Below, in pieces: positions 1 through 12,112 of a stretch of DNA of 64,000 bases. The stretch's first letter is position 1, and each line of letters begins with the position of its first letter. The translations under genes were made by a program, and so were the position numbers. This DNA comes from Scleropages formosus. Lineage: Eukaryota > Chordata > Actinopteri > Osteoglossiformes > Osteoglossidae. The notes below the pieces were generated by a model. That model did not search any database and was not told the origin of the DNA. It saw only the letters and a program-made list of their open reading frames with translations. Location of the stretch: contig NC_041813.1 of assembly GCF_900964775.1 (NCBI RefSeq), forward strand, positions 32,180,960 through 32,244,959, in the 5' to 3' direction.

Positions 1-66
1 CTCTCTCTCTCTCTCTCTCTCTGTCTTTCCGTCTCCGTCTCTCTCCGTCCGTCTCTCCTCGTCCAG
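1..66. repeat. CT-rich microsatellite at intron end
   Basis: The first 22 bases are a pure CT run. They grade into a CT/CCGT-rich pyrimidine tract that ends in an AG acceptor at 65-66, just before the Kv3 exon. The tract probably serves as the polypyrimidine tract of that intron. Confidence 0.8.
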
Positions 67-3000
67 TACGTGGCCTTCGGCTCGCTGTTCTTCATCCTCA
101 TCTCCATCTCCACCTTCTGCCTGGAGACGCACGAGGCCTTCAACACCATCTACAACAAGACGGAGAACGTGACGACGGGCAACGTGACGCGCGAGGAGGT
201 CACCTTCGAGGTGGTCACCGACGGCTGGCTCACCTACGTCGAGGGCGTCTGCGTCGTCTGGTTCACCATCGAGGTGCTCCTGCGCGTCGTCTTCTGCCCC
301 GACAAGGCCGAGTTCTTCAAGAGCTCCCTCAACATCATCGACTTCGTGGCCATCCTGCCCTTCTACCTGGAGTTGGGCCTCAGCGGCCTCTCGTCCAAAG
401 CGGCCAAGGACGTGCTGGGCTTCCTGCGGGTGGTGCGCTTCGTGCGCATCCTGCGCATCTTCAAGTTGACGCGCCACTTCGTGGGGCTCCGCGTCCTCGG
501 CCACACGCTGCGCGCCAGCACCAACGAGTTCCTGCTGCTCATCATCTTCCTGGCGCTGGGCGTGCTCATCTTCGCCACCATGATCTACTACGCCGAGCGC
601 ATCGGCGCCGACCCCGCCGACCCCACCGCCAGCGCCCACACCTACTTCAAGAACATCCCCATCGGCTTCTGGTGGGCCGTGGTCACCATGACCACCCTGG
701 GCTACGGCGACATGTACCCGGTCACGTGGTCCGGCATGCTGGTGGGGGCGCTGTGCGCGCTGGCGGGCGTGCTCACCATCGCCATGCCCGTGCCCGTCAT
801 CGTCAACAACTTCGGCATGTACTACTCGCTGGCCATGGCCAAGCAGAAGCTTCCCAAGAAGAAGAACAAGCACATCCCGCGGGCGCCGCAGCCCGGCTCG
901 CCCAACTACTGCAAGCCCGACGCCCTGGCGGTGGCCGCCGCCTCGCCGCACGGCATGCTGGGAAACGTGCTCGGAGGGATGGTCGGCTCGGGGAGCGCGG
1001 GAGGAGACTGCCCTCTGGCGCAGGAGGAGATTATTGAGATCAACAGAGCGGGTGAGTGCAGTGTGTGTGTGTGTGTCTGTTATCCCATCCTGCACCCGGT
1101 GCCCTCTCCTCGACCCAAAGACCCTGGTTTCCCAGAAGCCCCTTCAGTCTTACCATGACCTTGAACCTTGCTCCCTTGATTCAAACAGTGCTTTGAGCAG
1201 AGGGTCCCTGCGCGCTGTCTCCTGGACTCGTGCTCCTGTCCGGCCGAGGGACGCGAAGCGGACGGTCGTTAACACTGACGGTGACCGATGAACGCGCGTG
1301 CGAGCTGCGTGGACGGGCAGCACGTGTCCCAGCGGCAGGACACCGAGCGGACGCGTCTGTGGCGAGATGAGCGAGATGCCCTGCGTGGCGCTTGGGGGAC
1401 CGGACTCGCCTGTCCCCGCGGTGCGGTCTGTCGGTCCCCACTGCGCCCGCAGCGAACGTACTTCAGTTATATGTCCTGTCGCATCCTGGTAGTCGGAGCG
1501 CGGTGGACGGTGGACGGTGAGCAATGTCTGGTGGGTTTTACACGCAGAAAGTCCCGTTTGCCCCAAAATCAGATGGACGGAAGATGAACGTAACCCCCCC
1601 GAAGTTATTCCCCGGTGTTTCACGTCACACCGCGTATGACCGCTGCATCCCCCGGCAGCATCCCGCTCTTTGATCGCTGGGTTGCGTCGTACCGCGGTAC
1701 TGTGTCCTCCCCGCAGCGCCCAGCTCCAGCCGCTCCGTGGGCTCTGGCCGACCGCTCGACCGCTCCGCACGGGAGCACCTCTGGTTGTACCCAGCACGCC
1801 GACACCCCGCCCCCCCCCCCCACCTGCCTTGACCGTTTCTCATTGGCTGACTCCGCCTTCCTGTCCACGCCCCCAGACTCGAAGCCGAACGGAGACGCGG
1901 CCAACGCTGCGCTGGCCAACGAGGACTGTCCCACCATCGACCAGGTTCTGGGAGCGGAGGAGAAGAGCCCCGGGCGGCCGACCCTGGGGGGCAGGGAGCG
2001 CTACCCCCACGACCACGCCTGCTTCCTGCTCAGCACGGGCGAGTTTCGTCCCGCAGACGGCGGAGTGAGGAAAGGTGCGCTTCCCGAGAGTGCCGCGCTA
2101 CACACGCACACGTGCACACGCAGGCCTCCGTGAACGCACGCACGCTGACGCTTGACACACGCAGACATTTGGACGTGTCCCACGGCGCCGGCTGTCCTCT
2201 GCTGTGCTGGACAGGGACGGTGACTCGGTCACCAGCGAGGCCTTTCCCCAAAGTGACGTCCGTGTGGGCGTCAAGACAAGCGCAGCGCAGTCCATCTCTT
2301 TGCTGTCCGTTTATCCAATGGCACCGCGTCCCCCTGTCTCCCCCTTCCTGCCCCCACTCGTCCAGCTCTCGAGTGTCTCTTTCCCGCTGCGTCTCCTGTC
2401 CCTCACATGTCCGCACTCCGTTGACCAGATTTCTTCCTTTTCGCACGCAGATACAGATACGCGCACGCACACACTCGCGCTTGTTCGCCTTGTCCCTTTC
2501 CTCCCCCGTGTTCCCCTGCGCCCGGCTCTCGAGCCCGAACCCGGCCCTTCTGTCCTTACGCGACCCCAGGAGCCCCACCACGTGTCCAGCCTCACCGTGG
2601 GGGAGGGCCCTGTGACCTCAGGCCCCGAATGCAGACTGCAGGACGTCCCGATGAAGGCAGCACTCCCGGCTAACACTCTCCCGGCACAGTGCGGTGGTTT
2701 TACTACGTTCACGCAAACGCGCGCACGCACACACACGCACAGTGTCCCTCTCTCCATGATGATGCACATTAAGAGGTGCAGCATGTACTAGTGATGTCCA
2801 CCAAAAGACCTTGTCCACAGGCGCTCTTACTGTCCCTCAGCAAGACAGCTGTAATGTTTGTCTTTGTGTGTGTGTGTGTGTGTGTGTGGAACTTTACTCA
2901 GATAAAACCTCCTAATTCTGCTTGCCCTTCTGACTCCTCCCACAGAGAAACCCCAAAGCCCCTCCCTGAACACGGTCACGTTGTCCTCCATGAGCGCACG

Positions 3001-4018
3001 GGGACCTTTAGAACACAGGCTGCAGTGGCTTTTGTTTTCTGAACCGCCCAAAGGGTCACACGGAGCTCCTGCGAGCGACCCGGTCCACTGCGAGCGTCCC
3101 CCTCGTATTGTCGTATTGGACCGTCGTCTCTGCTTGTCTATGCAGGTGTCGCTCTGCTCCGCCCACAGGTGTGCGAGACAGTGCGGTCCGCGAGGTGTGT
3201 AAGCGCCTCGCACTGTGTGTTAGGTTGCGGTCGCCCTTGCTAGTCTGACAGCGTGTCCCTTCGTGTCCCTTTTTGTCCCTTCGTGTCCCTTCGTGTCCCT
3301 TTTTGTCCCTTCGTGTCCCTTCGTGGCCTCTTGCGTGCTTTCTGTTCTCATCTGTGGTGTGTTGCCGTTACCCTTCAGCTGGTGTGTTTGCGGGCTGTCG
3401 TTACATGTGTGCGGTGCGCAGAGGACATCCTTTGTACGCGCTGTCTCTCACCGAGACACTGCTCTCTTAACCTCACACGCTCGCTTTCGCCCTCCTTTGT
3501 GTGACAGTGTGTAATGAACGCAGGGCGGATCCAGCGATCACCGACCACTGACTGACCCACTCCGGTAAGTCACCGCACAAAGATGGTCTTGGCTGCAGGA
3601 CTCTCCTGACCGCAGATGTCCTCACTGAAAGTGTCCAGGTGGAAAGGCAGCTGCTTGTCCAAACACTTCTCGGTAAAAGACGTTTACTGAGACGTTGTCG
3701 TGGCGCACTGCCAGGTTTACCGGTCCTCGGTTTCGAACGCAGGTCCGTTGGACGTCCCTCGAAGCGTTTGCAGACACAGGAGTCACAGTGGGGTCCCCCA
3801 CATCCCTCCCTCCCTCCACAAGCGTCCCTCCACAAATCGATCGCAGAGCTCACATGAAGCGTCTGAGGAACGAAGCGTCTGCTCCCGGTCCTTGTCCGCT
3901 TGTCCTCTGCAGGGTCCCCTCCTCTGGGCTCCAGAGCCTGTCCTGAACACTTGAGGTGCGAGACAAGGTGCACTGTGGACCGAGACAAACACACAGACAT
4001 CTGGACAAGAGATGGAGG

Positions 4019-4058
<40 letters not shown>

Positions 4059-7000
4059 TACAGAGACACACACACACACACACACACACACCGACAGAGG
4101 GGCAGAGAGTAGATTGAAAGAGACGCTCATTTAAAAGGACGCCGCAGAAATGTTTTGTGTCCAAAGCCTCCTGTCTGTCGCTGCTCATTTTGGCGAGTCG
4201 CTGGTGCCAGAAAGACGCGCCGTCCCTCGTCCCCTTAGTGAACAAAGGTCCCCGTACAGGGAGGTGTCCAGCAGTGCCGCAAGAGCGACTACAACACTCT
4301 GTTTGTTTGTTTGTTTGTTTGTCTGGACACTTGAGGAGACAGTGTCATTTGTGTTCTGCTCAACTCGCAGAGGCCGGTTCTACAGTGACCCGCGTGGCCC
4401 TGTTGACACACTCGGTTCCTCAGCGCCGTGTCTCTCGTCTGCTGTCCCCGAGTCCTCGCTGTGCCCGTCTCTCGAACCCCGGCTCTCTTTTCGCACCCTT
4501 CTGGGCCAGAGGGACATCCCGTGAGCCTTTGCCTCTGTTCCCTCTGCTGTACCATGAGTGCGTCTGTCTATCTGTGTGTGTGTGTCTGTCTCGTCTCTTC
4601 TTTCCAAACGTCCCCTGTTGCCCCTACGCTGCCCTCGCACCTCATACCCTCCTGCGCTTCACTGTCTCTGCAAGGGTTGAGAAGAGAAGAGAATAGAAAA
4701 GAAGAGGCGAGAAAAAGACTGAGCAGTAGTTCAGAGCTTTAGGGCCACATTTAGGGCCACATTTGTAGAACATTTATGGCCACATTTAGGGCCACATTTG
4801 GACCACATTTGGGCCACATTTGGACCACATTAATGGCCACATTTGGACCACATTTAGGGCCACATTTGGGACCACATTTGGACCACATTTATGGCCATAT
4901 TTGGACCACATTAGGGCCACATTTATGGCCACATTTGGACCACATTTGAACCACATTTATGGCCACATTTGGACCACATTAATGGCCACATTTGGGCCAC
5001 ATTTATGGCCACATTTGGGACCACATTTAGGGCCACATTTATGGCTACATTTGGGCCACATTTGGACCACATTTATGACCACATTTAGCACACCAGACTG
5101 CCTGGCACTGTCTTCCACTGTACCAAATGCAAAAGGATGGCACACTGTATCCTGAATGGTCATCATTCTTTCTGCACTGTTGACTGAACTTCACGAAAGC
5201 TCATGTGCCTCACTAGAGTACGAACGGGCAGCAGACATTAAACATGGGCAGCAGACAAAGCTCTTTTGTGTCCCTGTGTGCAGTGAGGAAGTACCTGGTA
5301 TTGTCCATCACCATGGGGGGAGGTGGGGTACACCTTCTGCTCAGGGAGAGACCTTCACCTCCTCGAAGACCAGGACACTTCCATAGCTCAGAGTGGCCGG
5401 CACTCACACAGGTTCATTCAGCGTCACAGTTACATTTCGCCGCTCGTGGAGGGCTCACTCAACAAGAAGGGTCTGGTCAATAAAGTGCTCTGTACTGTAG
5501 TGTGCGGTAAATGTGCTAAACATGTCAACTGTTAAACAGGACAAGTTTGAGTCAGAGCCGAAACTGTGCTGTTGCACCTCCGGCATGGAGTCGTCCTGAA
5601 TGTGACATGGCCATCGCTGGTATGTGTCCATCACGTGTGTGTGTGTGTGTGTGTTTGCTGTGTCTTCTCTGTGTGCTGTGTGTCTTTCGGTGTAGCGGAA
5701 AGCCTGGTCTCTCTCACACACTCTCTGTCCTTCTGCCCTCTCCTTTAGCAGACGAACAGCGTGTCACTCACCATTTCAGTGATCTCACCCTCTCTCTGCT
5801 TCTGCAGAGTAGCCACTTGGTTTGTTGCACTTTCTCCTGGAGTGAAAGTGTGTGTGTGTGTGTGTGTGCGTGTGTGCATGAGTTCACGTAGTATAGCACA
5901 GTGCTTTGCACATCCAATATGCCAAGTCCACCCTTTCTGAGTATGTGCCACCTGTCTTGGGCACCCTGCTGCTGTCTGCCCTCCTGTGTGTATATCTGTG
6001 TTCCTGCCTGCTTACCTGTGTGCGTAGTGTCCCGCGTCCCGCGTCCCACCCACCTGCTCCCAGCCATGCGTGTCTCTCGGCGTTCGTACGGTGGCTCTTT
6101 GCTCTGCGCTGCTGTCCCTGTGGACTTGGGAATATTGATGAGGAACAGTGAAAAACAGCATGTTGTTTTTTATGTCCCTGTATGTCGTACGTGTACCTGG
6201 ACTCTATCTGTGCACCAGATCTTTGGTTCATGGAGTCGTACAATGGCAAATGAAGAATTTCTGGTAAATATTAACCTTGGCGGGCGGAGCAACAGCGATG
6301 TGACCTTTGCCTCTGGGAGGCCGAAACGTCTTCGTTGAGATGCTGCCGCTGGGATGGATGTCTCCGCTGTCCCGCCTGTGCTGGGTTTGAGTAGCGGACC
6401 CCTAGAAGCCAAGGTTAATATTTGCATTTGTATTCTCCTCCTCCTCCTCTCCACCCCTCCCAGATTAACATCCATTTTCCATCCCATCCCCAGGCCTGAT
6501 GTACAGTCCACGTAGTGTGACTAAAGTTTGACCGCAGGTAGGTGTGATGCGTCCTCCTCCGGCCACTGCCATGTTTTCATCCTGCGCCGTGCTGCTCGAC
6601 TCTCCCTGGCGCTCTGCTCAAGCACGTTTCCCTCCTCCACTCGGCATGAGTCTCCGACAGCAGTTTCATCGCGAGCTTTTTCGTCAGGCCTCCACCGAAA
6701 GGGAAGATGACGTCCGAAAGAGTTGAGAAACCGAACGAACTTCTAGTCTGAGTGACGATTCAGTAAAGCCATCGCCCACTTCTGCTAAATGCCACCACCA
6801 TCGTCATCCTCATTGTTAGTGGGCGGCACGCTGGTGCAGCGAGTAGCGCTGCCGCCTCATAGCGTCGGGGCTGTTCGAGCGGCGGTTCGAATCTGTCTCG
6901 GTCCGCTGTGAGTTTGCATGTTCTTTATTCCGGCTGCTCTGGTTTCCTGCCACAGTCCAGAGACATACAGTTCAGTTAGACTGGAAACTCTCAAGTTGCC

Positions 7001-8318
7001 TATGGGGTGTGTGTGTGGGTGTGTGTGTGTGGCTACCCCTGCGATGGAATGGCACCTTGCCCCCGCCCCCCTCGAGCCTTGCCCCCTTTGATTCTGGGAT
7101 AGGCTCTGGACCCTCGCGACTCTGACCAGGACAAGTGGTTACTGGAAGTGAGTGGTTATTATTACCGCTGTTCTCCCTATGTGTGTCACTGCAAACTGCC
7201 TTGATGTTTCTTTAGTCGTGTAAAATCTGAAACTGAGAGCAGAAAATGGGTTTTATGCGAGTGTGTATGTAGGGTCTTCCCCCACGTAATAATTTGCCGT
7301 GTGTACCGTACCCTGACATTCGCGTGACAGCTCATCCAAGAGACACTTTAGAAGAAGAGAAAGTGGAATTCGGACCCCGGGCGCCCTCGATACCGAGCGG
7401 CACACGAGGCTAAGGGCCCCCCCACACGTCCTGTCGCTGCTCCGGTGCATCCCGATGCTGCGCGCCCACTCGCAAGGACCTCTCAGAAAATATCACAATT
7501 CATAATTAGCGTCAAAAATGAAACCTTTTCAGGAAAGTGCCGAAGGAAGTTGGAAAGGCAAAGGAAAGCCGTACCTGTCGGTCTGCAGCCAGCAGTGTTA
7601 AAATGCAGAATTCTCCGGAAGGGCAGATGGTTACAAAGGACTGTGGGTGATGTCATGAAGGCACCCGTGACACACACACGGTAAGTGGTACTTTCGGAAA
7701 GACTGAGCGGTGTGGCCACACCCCCCTGCGGTGCAGCACTAACACCGGTGCCATCGTTCAGCGGTTCGCACCTTGTTCTAATCCACTTGTTTTGCTCTTT
7801 CCCCTCTCCGGTCGGCGTTTTTTTGGTTTGCGCGGATCGCTTTTTGTCCCCATCTCCCGTCTGCCGTTCGTGTTGTTTACCCAGCATGCATTGCTGCTCC
7901 ACGCGTCCGCTCCGAGAGGAGGAGAACCCGGGGCCGGCCTGCCGAGCGCTCCCGGTTCCGGTGTGACTGGCAGCTTTGGCAAAGTTCCCGTTAGCCGCAG
8001 CGTCTCGGGCCCACAGCGAGGGAGGGGCTCGTGGTACCCGGCACGCCTTGCTCCTGTGCCCCCGGCGGTGCGCCTGAGCGCAGCGTGCATCTCCGTGTGC
8101 TGCTCAGTGCCAGGTTCGGGAGTGATGTCCCGGACCTCCACGTTACCTTCCCCCTCAGATTTGGAGACAGGTGACAGGTGACACTTCCTGCTCATCCCCC
8201 CCCGCCTTGTTCACCTGGCCAGACGCGTGACCTTTACTCACCTGCGAGGAAAAGCCTCTCTGCTGAAATGAAGAGATGTGAATGACAGGATTCATAACTC
8301 TCATTTTCCTGTCTTGTC

Positions 8319-8361
<43 letters not shown>

Positions 8362-8701
8362 GTCTCTCTGTCTGTCTGTCTCTCTGTCTCTCTGTCTCTC
8401 TGTCCCTCTGTCTCTCTGTCTCTGGCTTTTTTCCATTTGATTTGATTGATATTTTGTGAACTGATTGACCCTTTTGTTCCGATCCTTTTCCTTCATGCGT
8501 GTCACATGTGTGCTGTCACGGGTCACAGTGGCGGGCTATGAGAAACCTCGCAGCTACGAGAAATCTCGCAGCCTGAACAACATTTCGGGTGTGACGGGGC
8601 CCCCCATGCGCCTCACCCCCATTGCCAAGTCGCCCTATGAGCCGTACGAGTCGCCAGGGCCCCTCCGCCGCTGCCGCTCCCCCATCCCGTCCATCCTCTA
8701 A
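67..8701 (+). CDS. kcnc3: Kv3-type voltage-gated potassium channel, 3' exons (KCNC3-like)
   Basis: These are the 3' exons of a Shaw/Kv3 delayed-rectifier K+ channel subunit, which forms tetramers in the plasma membrane and lets neurons fire fast. Exons read as 67-1051, 1877-2074 and 8529-8701 (stop TAA), all joined in phase 1. The first exon starts at S1 and carries S2, S3, the S4 sensor with basic residues every third position ([13 protein letters not shown]), S5, the pore motif TTLGYGD and S6 with PVPVIVNNF. The tail has [14 protein letters not shown] and PNGD...NEDCPTIDQ, which I recall from mammalian KCNC3 and which favour it over KCNC1/2/4. The last exon encodes GYEKxRSLNNIxG...RSPIPSIL, the alternative Kv3 b-type C-terminus. 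The N-terminal T1 exon lies upstream of the window. Neighbouring aldh16a1 and pih1d1 support the human 19q13.33 locus. Further terminal exons may lie at 13915 and 14354. Confidence 0.93.
3250..3332. repeat. GTGTCCCTT tandem repeat
   Basis: About eight copies of a roughly 10-bp unit (TTCGTGTCCC and TTTTTGTCCC variants) stand in tandem. The short open frames across it are products of the repeat. Confidence 0.85.
4018..4092. repeat. CAGA and CA microsatellite
   Basis: About ten CAGA tetranucleotides are followed by a CA run of roughly ten units. Confidence 0.9.
4741..5095. repeat. GGCCACATTT minisatellite
   Basis: About 350 bp of imperfect tandem 10-11-bp units alternate between GGCCACATTT, GGACCACATTT and ATGGCCACATTT. 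The block lies within the large kcnc3 intron. Its open frames on both strands (His-Ile-Trp-Thr-Thr-Phe-type repeats) come from the unit and are not genes. Confidence 0.9.
6266..6423. repeat. 16-bp perfect inverted repeat with 126-bp spacer
   Basis: AAATATTAACCTTGGC at 6266-6281 is the exact reverse complement of 6408-6423. The flanks match only partly. It could fold as a hairpin or mark a small inverted-repeat transposon, but I see no target-site duplication. Confidence 0.6.
6815..7145 (+). mobile_element. tRNA-derived SINE (degraded)
   Basis: The head begins GGCGGCACGCTGGTGCAGCG with an A-box-like segment. It is followed by CGGTTCGAATC (B box) and a body reading GAGTTTGCATGTTCTTT, then GGTTTCCTGCCACAGTCCA. 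A TG repeat and a CCCTGCGATGGAATGGCACC segment complete it. This layout matches a very common fish SINE family whose body includes 'tcctcccacagtccaaagacatgc'. Confidence 0.75.
8305..8425. repeat. CTGT/CTCT microsatellite
   Basis: This is a tetranucleotide CTGT tract mixed with CTCT units. It lies about 100 bp upstream of the terminal Kv3 exon, inside the intron. Confidence 0.9.
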
Positions 8702-8737
8702 CTGCTGCCATGAGGGCGCTTGTCTTCGTCATTGCTA

Positions 8738-8771
<34 letters not shown>

Positions 8772-9649
8772 TTGTGCAGCACTCACACTCTTAAAAGTAA
8801 TGTGGTGAAAAGTAAGAATGACAAAATGAAAAGGACTTAAATAATCTGCTGTTTTCTGTGAAGGGGGTCTCGTACTCCCATAATTCTCTCCAGGTACTTT
8901 CTGGGGACACGGGGTGGGTCGGGGGGGGGCTGAAACCCTGCTTGTGTCGCAGAAAGTCCCAGGAAGAGTCGGACGGGACGGGACAGGGTCCGATCGAGGC
9001 CCGCGAGCCTGAGCAGCGAACTGCGTCCTCACACACCGTTGCTGTCCCCCTCGTCCAAACACCTGTGTGTGTGTGCGAGCTGCTCCGTCCACCGCTTTCG
9101 CCTCCTCTGACCGCGTGAATCAGTGCTCGCCACTGATTTATGGACTCGTGTGCTGAGATTTGTCTCGAGTTTCCTTTTCCATCATCATGGTCAGCGCTGC
9201 GGTTCCTATTCTTTTGAGGCAGTCGATTTTTAGTTCTCCTTTTTGTTTTCTCCTTTTTTCTGTTGTCTTCTTGTCCTCTGACCGCCACCCCACGTTCACC
9301 GTCCTCGCCCGTCTCGGACGACGACCTCCGCTTGACCTGCCAAGGCGGCGCCATGAACGGCTGCTGGACCGAGAGCGGTCGGTAGACGGAGGGAAGCGGG
9401 AGCGCCCGGCAGGAGAGACGAGAGAAGACGACAAGTGTGAACGTGTGTCCCTTTCCCCGTGTCCAGCGCTGCAGCGGTAGAGATGCGCTGTACAGATATG
9501 CGCATTAATATCTTTCATATTTGAGCAGAAATACGCCGACCAGTACATTTTTGACCCACGAAGCATCGTGCCAACTCGATATGCAATGAGCGACTGTTCT
9601 TCTGTGCTCCTCTGGCAGAAGGATTGACAGGATGTCCTCATTGGACCGG

Positions 9650-9654
<5 letters not shown>

Positions 9655-9698
<44 letters not shown>
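9655..9698. repeat. GA microsatellite
   Basis: A pure GA run of about 20 dinucleotides. Confidence 0.95.
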
Positions 9699-9702
<4 letters not shown>

Positions 9703-10332
9703 GATGAGAGAGCAGAAGACATTGTACTTTTCTATCATCTACCGAATAGATCAATAATAATAATAATATGAGTGTATTTTTATATCCGTATTGTTATTAT
9801 TATTATTACTGCACATAACTTTTTTATGGATAAATTCATCTACAAATGGCCTATTTATTTTTCTAAGTACTGCTGTATGCTTCCTGTCTGGTGTGTGACA
9901 CACACGTGTCGAACGCGCAGTGTCTTCCGTTGCCATGTGTACGTCTTGAGCTGTGACCCCAGTGTGACCCCTTTCTCCAGCCTTCCCTCTCCTTCCTTCC
10001 GTCCCCAAAAAGAGGACACTGTGTGTCTCAGCGGAGCAAGGTTTCATTCTCTTGGTGTGAGGCGCCGTGTGTGTCCTGCTGCAGCCGCTGCCCCGAGGTC
10101 ACAGGGCACCACAATCAGACAGGAGCCAATAGCTTTTTCCAGAACTTTCCAGTGGCGCAGTACTTGCTGACGCCCCCTCCCCCGCATCGGTGCCAAGAGC
10201 GTGGGGGGGGGACTGCAGCCTTGGGGAAGAGAACGCAACTTTGCCAAATTCTGTTTGCAAAGCAGAAGAACAAAAAAGCTCAGGAGCCTTTAACTGAGCA
10301 CCCAGTACCTGGCTGGACACTGACTGTGAACG

Positions 10333-10382
<50 letters not shown>
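10333..10382. repeat. GT microsatellite
   Basis: A pure GT run of about 24 units. A CT run at about 10490-10534 follows 100 bp downstream. Confidence 0.95.
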
Positions 10383-10385
<3 letters not shown>

Positions 10386-10484
10386 TCTCATCTGAGAGCT
10401 TTTCCAAACACTGGGTTTTCATCTGTCTCAGGATTCAGAGCAGTGCTGCTTCACGGGATCCTCCGCCCCATCTGCCGAATTCTG

Positions 10485-10537
<53 letters not shown>

Positions 10538-11203
10538 CTCTCCTCCTCCCCCTCTCCGGCCCTCTCCACATCTGTCTGTCTCCCTCCCTCTCTCTACGCT
10601 CTCCCATGTCCCCCTCTGTCCCTCTTCCTCTGTCCTCGGGTTCCTCATCTCTGCTGCTCAAGGTGGCTCCTGCTGGACCCTTAACCGCTCTCAGTACATG
10701 TGCACTTCCCTCATGCATGGCACCCTCCCGCAAGCAACAAGTTCACTCAGCTCTCTTGCTCACGTTGTGTTCGCTGTGACTCTCCGTGGCTCTGTGTGTG
10801 TGCGTGTGTGCGTGCGTGCGTGCGTCCGGGCGCGCAGACTCCCGTTTTGCTCTGGTCCGTCACACCCCGCTCCAGAAGAGAGACGGCTCCTCCTTTGCAT
10901 GCGCCAGGACCGTGAAGGGAGGATGTCCTCCAGGGCCGTGACGTTGGACGCCGGACGCCGGACACCGGACGCTTGGGTTTTTTTCTCTGTCTCTTGCCTC
11001 TGAGCTGCTCTCGTTTGAACTCTCTGACTCTGTACTTGTTCCCTTTGTTTTTGTTCTGTTTGATGCAAAATTACTGAAAGCAGTAACTGTGAGTTCATAC
11101 TTGAGTGAAAAACGTCCCCTTCGAGAGGCCCGATCTGTGTGTGTCCCCAACAGTTTTCCCACGTGCCCCTGTGAGCGCTCCCTCTTTGTACCGCGTATTA
11201 TTG

Positions 11204-11336
11204 TCGGAATCATCATCATCATCATCATCATTATTATTATTATTATTGGAAGTATTATTGCCATTATTGTTACTGTCATTGTCGTTATCGTTGTTGTTAT
11301 TATTATTGCCATTTTTCTCATTATTATTGTCAGTGC
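11204..11336. repeat. ATC/ATT trinucleotide tract
   Basis: ATC units run into ATT units, then into interrupted GTTATT/ATTGTC units. The poly-Ile, poly-Ser and poly-Leu frames across it are products of the repeat. Confidence 0.9.
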
Positions 11337-11449
11337 AGAGGGGCTCTGGACCCTGTGCGTCACTCGTGCTGCCGAAGGGTCTGGAGAAGGACGGGGACTG
11401 TTTTCGGTTTCATTGTTCAGCTGCAGCCTGTGCCGACGCAGACTTGTGT

Positions 11450-12112
11450 ATTCACTTCCGTTCACTTATGTTCACTTCGGTTCAGTTTCATTCACTTTGT
11501 TTCATTTCTCTTCGCTTTGATTCACTTTGTTTCACTTCTGTTCACTTTGTTTCACTTCTCTTTGCTTTGATTTACTTTGTTTCACTTCTCTTCACTTTGA
11601 TTTACTTTGTTTCCCTTTGATTCACTTTGTTTAATTTCTCTTTGCTTTGATTTGCTTTGTTTCCCTTTGATTCACATTGAATCACTTTGTTTCATTTCTC
11701 TTCACTTTGTTTCACTTCTGTTCACTTTGTTTCACTTCTCTTTGCTTTGATTCACTTTGTTTCACTTCTCTTCGCTTTGATTTGCTTTGTTTCCCTTTGA
11801 TTCACTTTGTTTCACTTCTGTTCACTTTGATTTTCTTTGTTTCCCTTTGATTCACTTTAATTTCTCTTTGCTTTGATTTACTTTGTTTCCCTTTGATTCA
11901 CATTGAATCACTTTGTTTCGTTTCTCTTCACTTTGTTTCACTTCTGTTCACTTTGATTCACTTTGTTTCACTTTGATTCTTTTTTTTTTCACTTTGTTCA
12001 CTTTGATTTACTTTGTTTCCCTTTTGTTCACTTTGATTTACTTTGTTTCACTTCTGTTCACTTTAATTCACTTTGATTCACATCTATTCAGTCTGATTCA
12101 CTTTGGTTACAG
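11450..12112. repeat. TTCACTTTG satellite block
   Basis: About 660 bp of imperfect tandem repeats based on TTCACTTTG, with variants TTCACTTCTG, TTGATTTACTTTG and TTTCCCTTTGA. Longer higher-order units of about 60-130 bp recur, for example the run TTTCCCTTTGATTCAC. Confidence 0.9.

Larger units (their letters stand above)
2075..8528 (+). other. large kcnc3 intron, repeat-rich
   Basis: This 6.45-kb intron separates the phase-1 junctions of the last two confirmed Kv3 exons. I see no conserved coding segment in it apart from a weak open stretch after an acceptor near 2945. It holds CA/TG tracts, a GTGTCCCTT tandem block near 3250-3330, a CAGA microsatellite, the GGCCACATTT minisatellite, a 16-bp inverted repeat and one tRNA-like SINE. 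Confidence 0.7.

Noticed and set aside
1150-1797. 215-codon minus-strand open frame after the Kv3 exon
   Set aside because: It lies in GC-rich intron sequence, resembles no family and has no splice or codon support. Long chance frames are expected at this GC content.
2112-2791. Overlapping open frames of 60-195 codons on both strands
   Set aside because: Pyrimidine-rich, CA-repeat-bearing intron. The frames are Ser/Pro/Leu or Arg/Glu runs that follow base composition.
2945-3202. Another Kv3 terminal exon after the acceptor near 2945
   Set aside because: The phase-1 frame is open for about 85 codons, but the sequence is compositionally like the rest of the intron and shows no Kv3-like tail. 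It was not listed.
4820-5155. 111-codon HIWTTF-type repeat protein
   Set aside because: It is a direct translation of the GGCCACATTT minisatellite.
4018-8425. CRISPR-like arrays
   Set aside because: The tandem blocks lack unique spacers, and the window is vertebrate. They are micro- and minisatellites.
11089-11620. Poly-Ile, poly-Leu and FVSLLF-type open frames
   Set aside because: Products of the ATC/ATT tract and the TTCACTTTG satellite.
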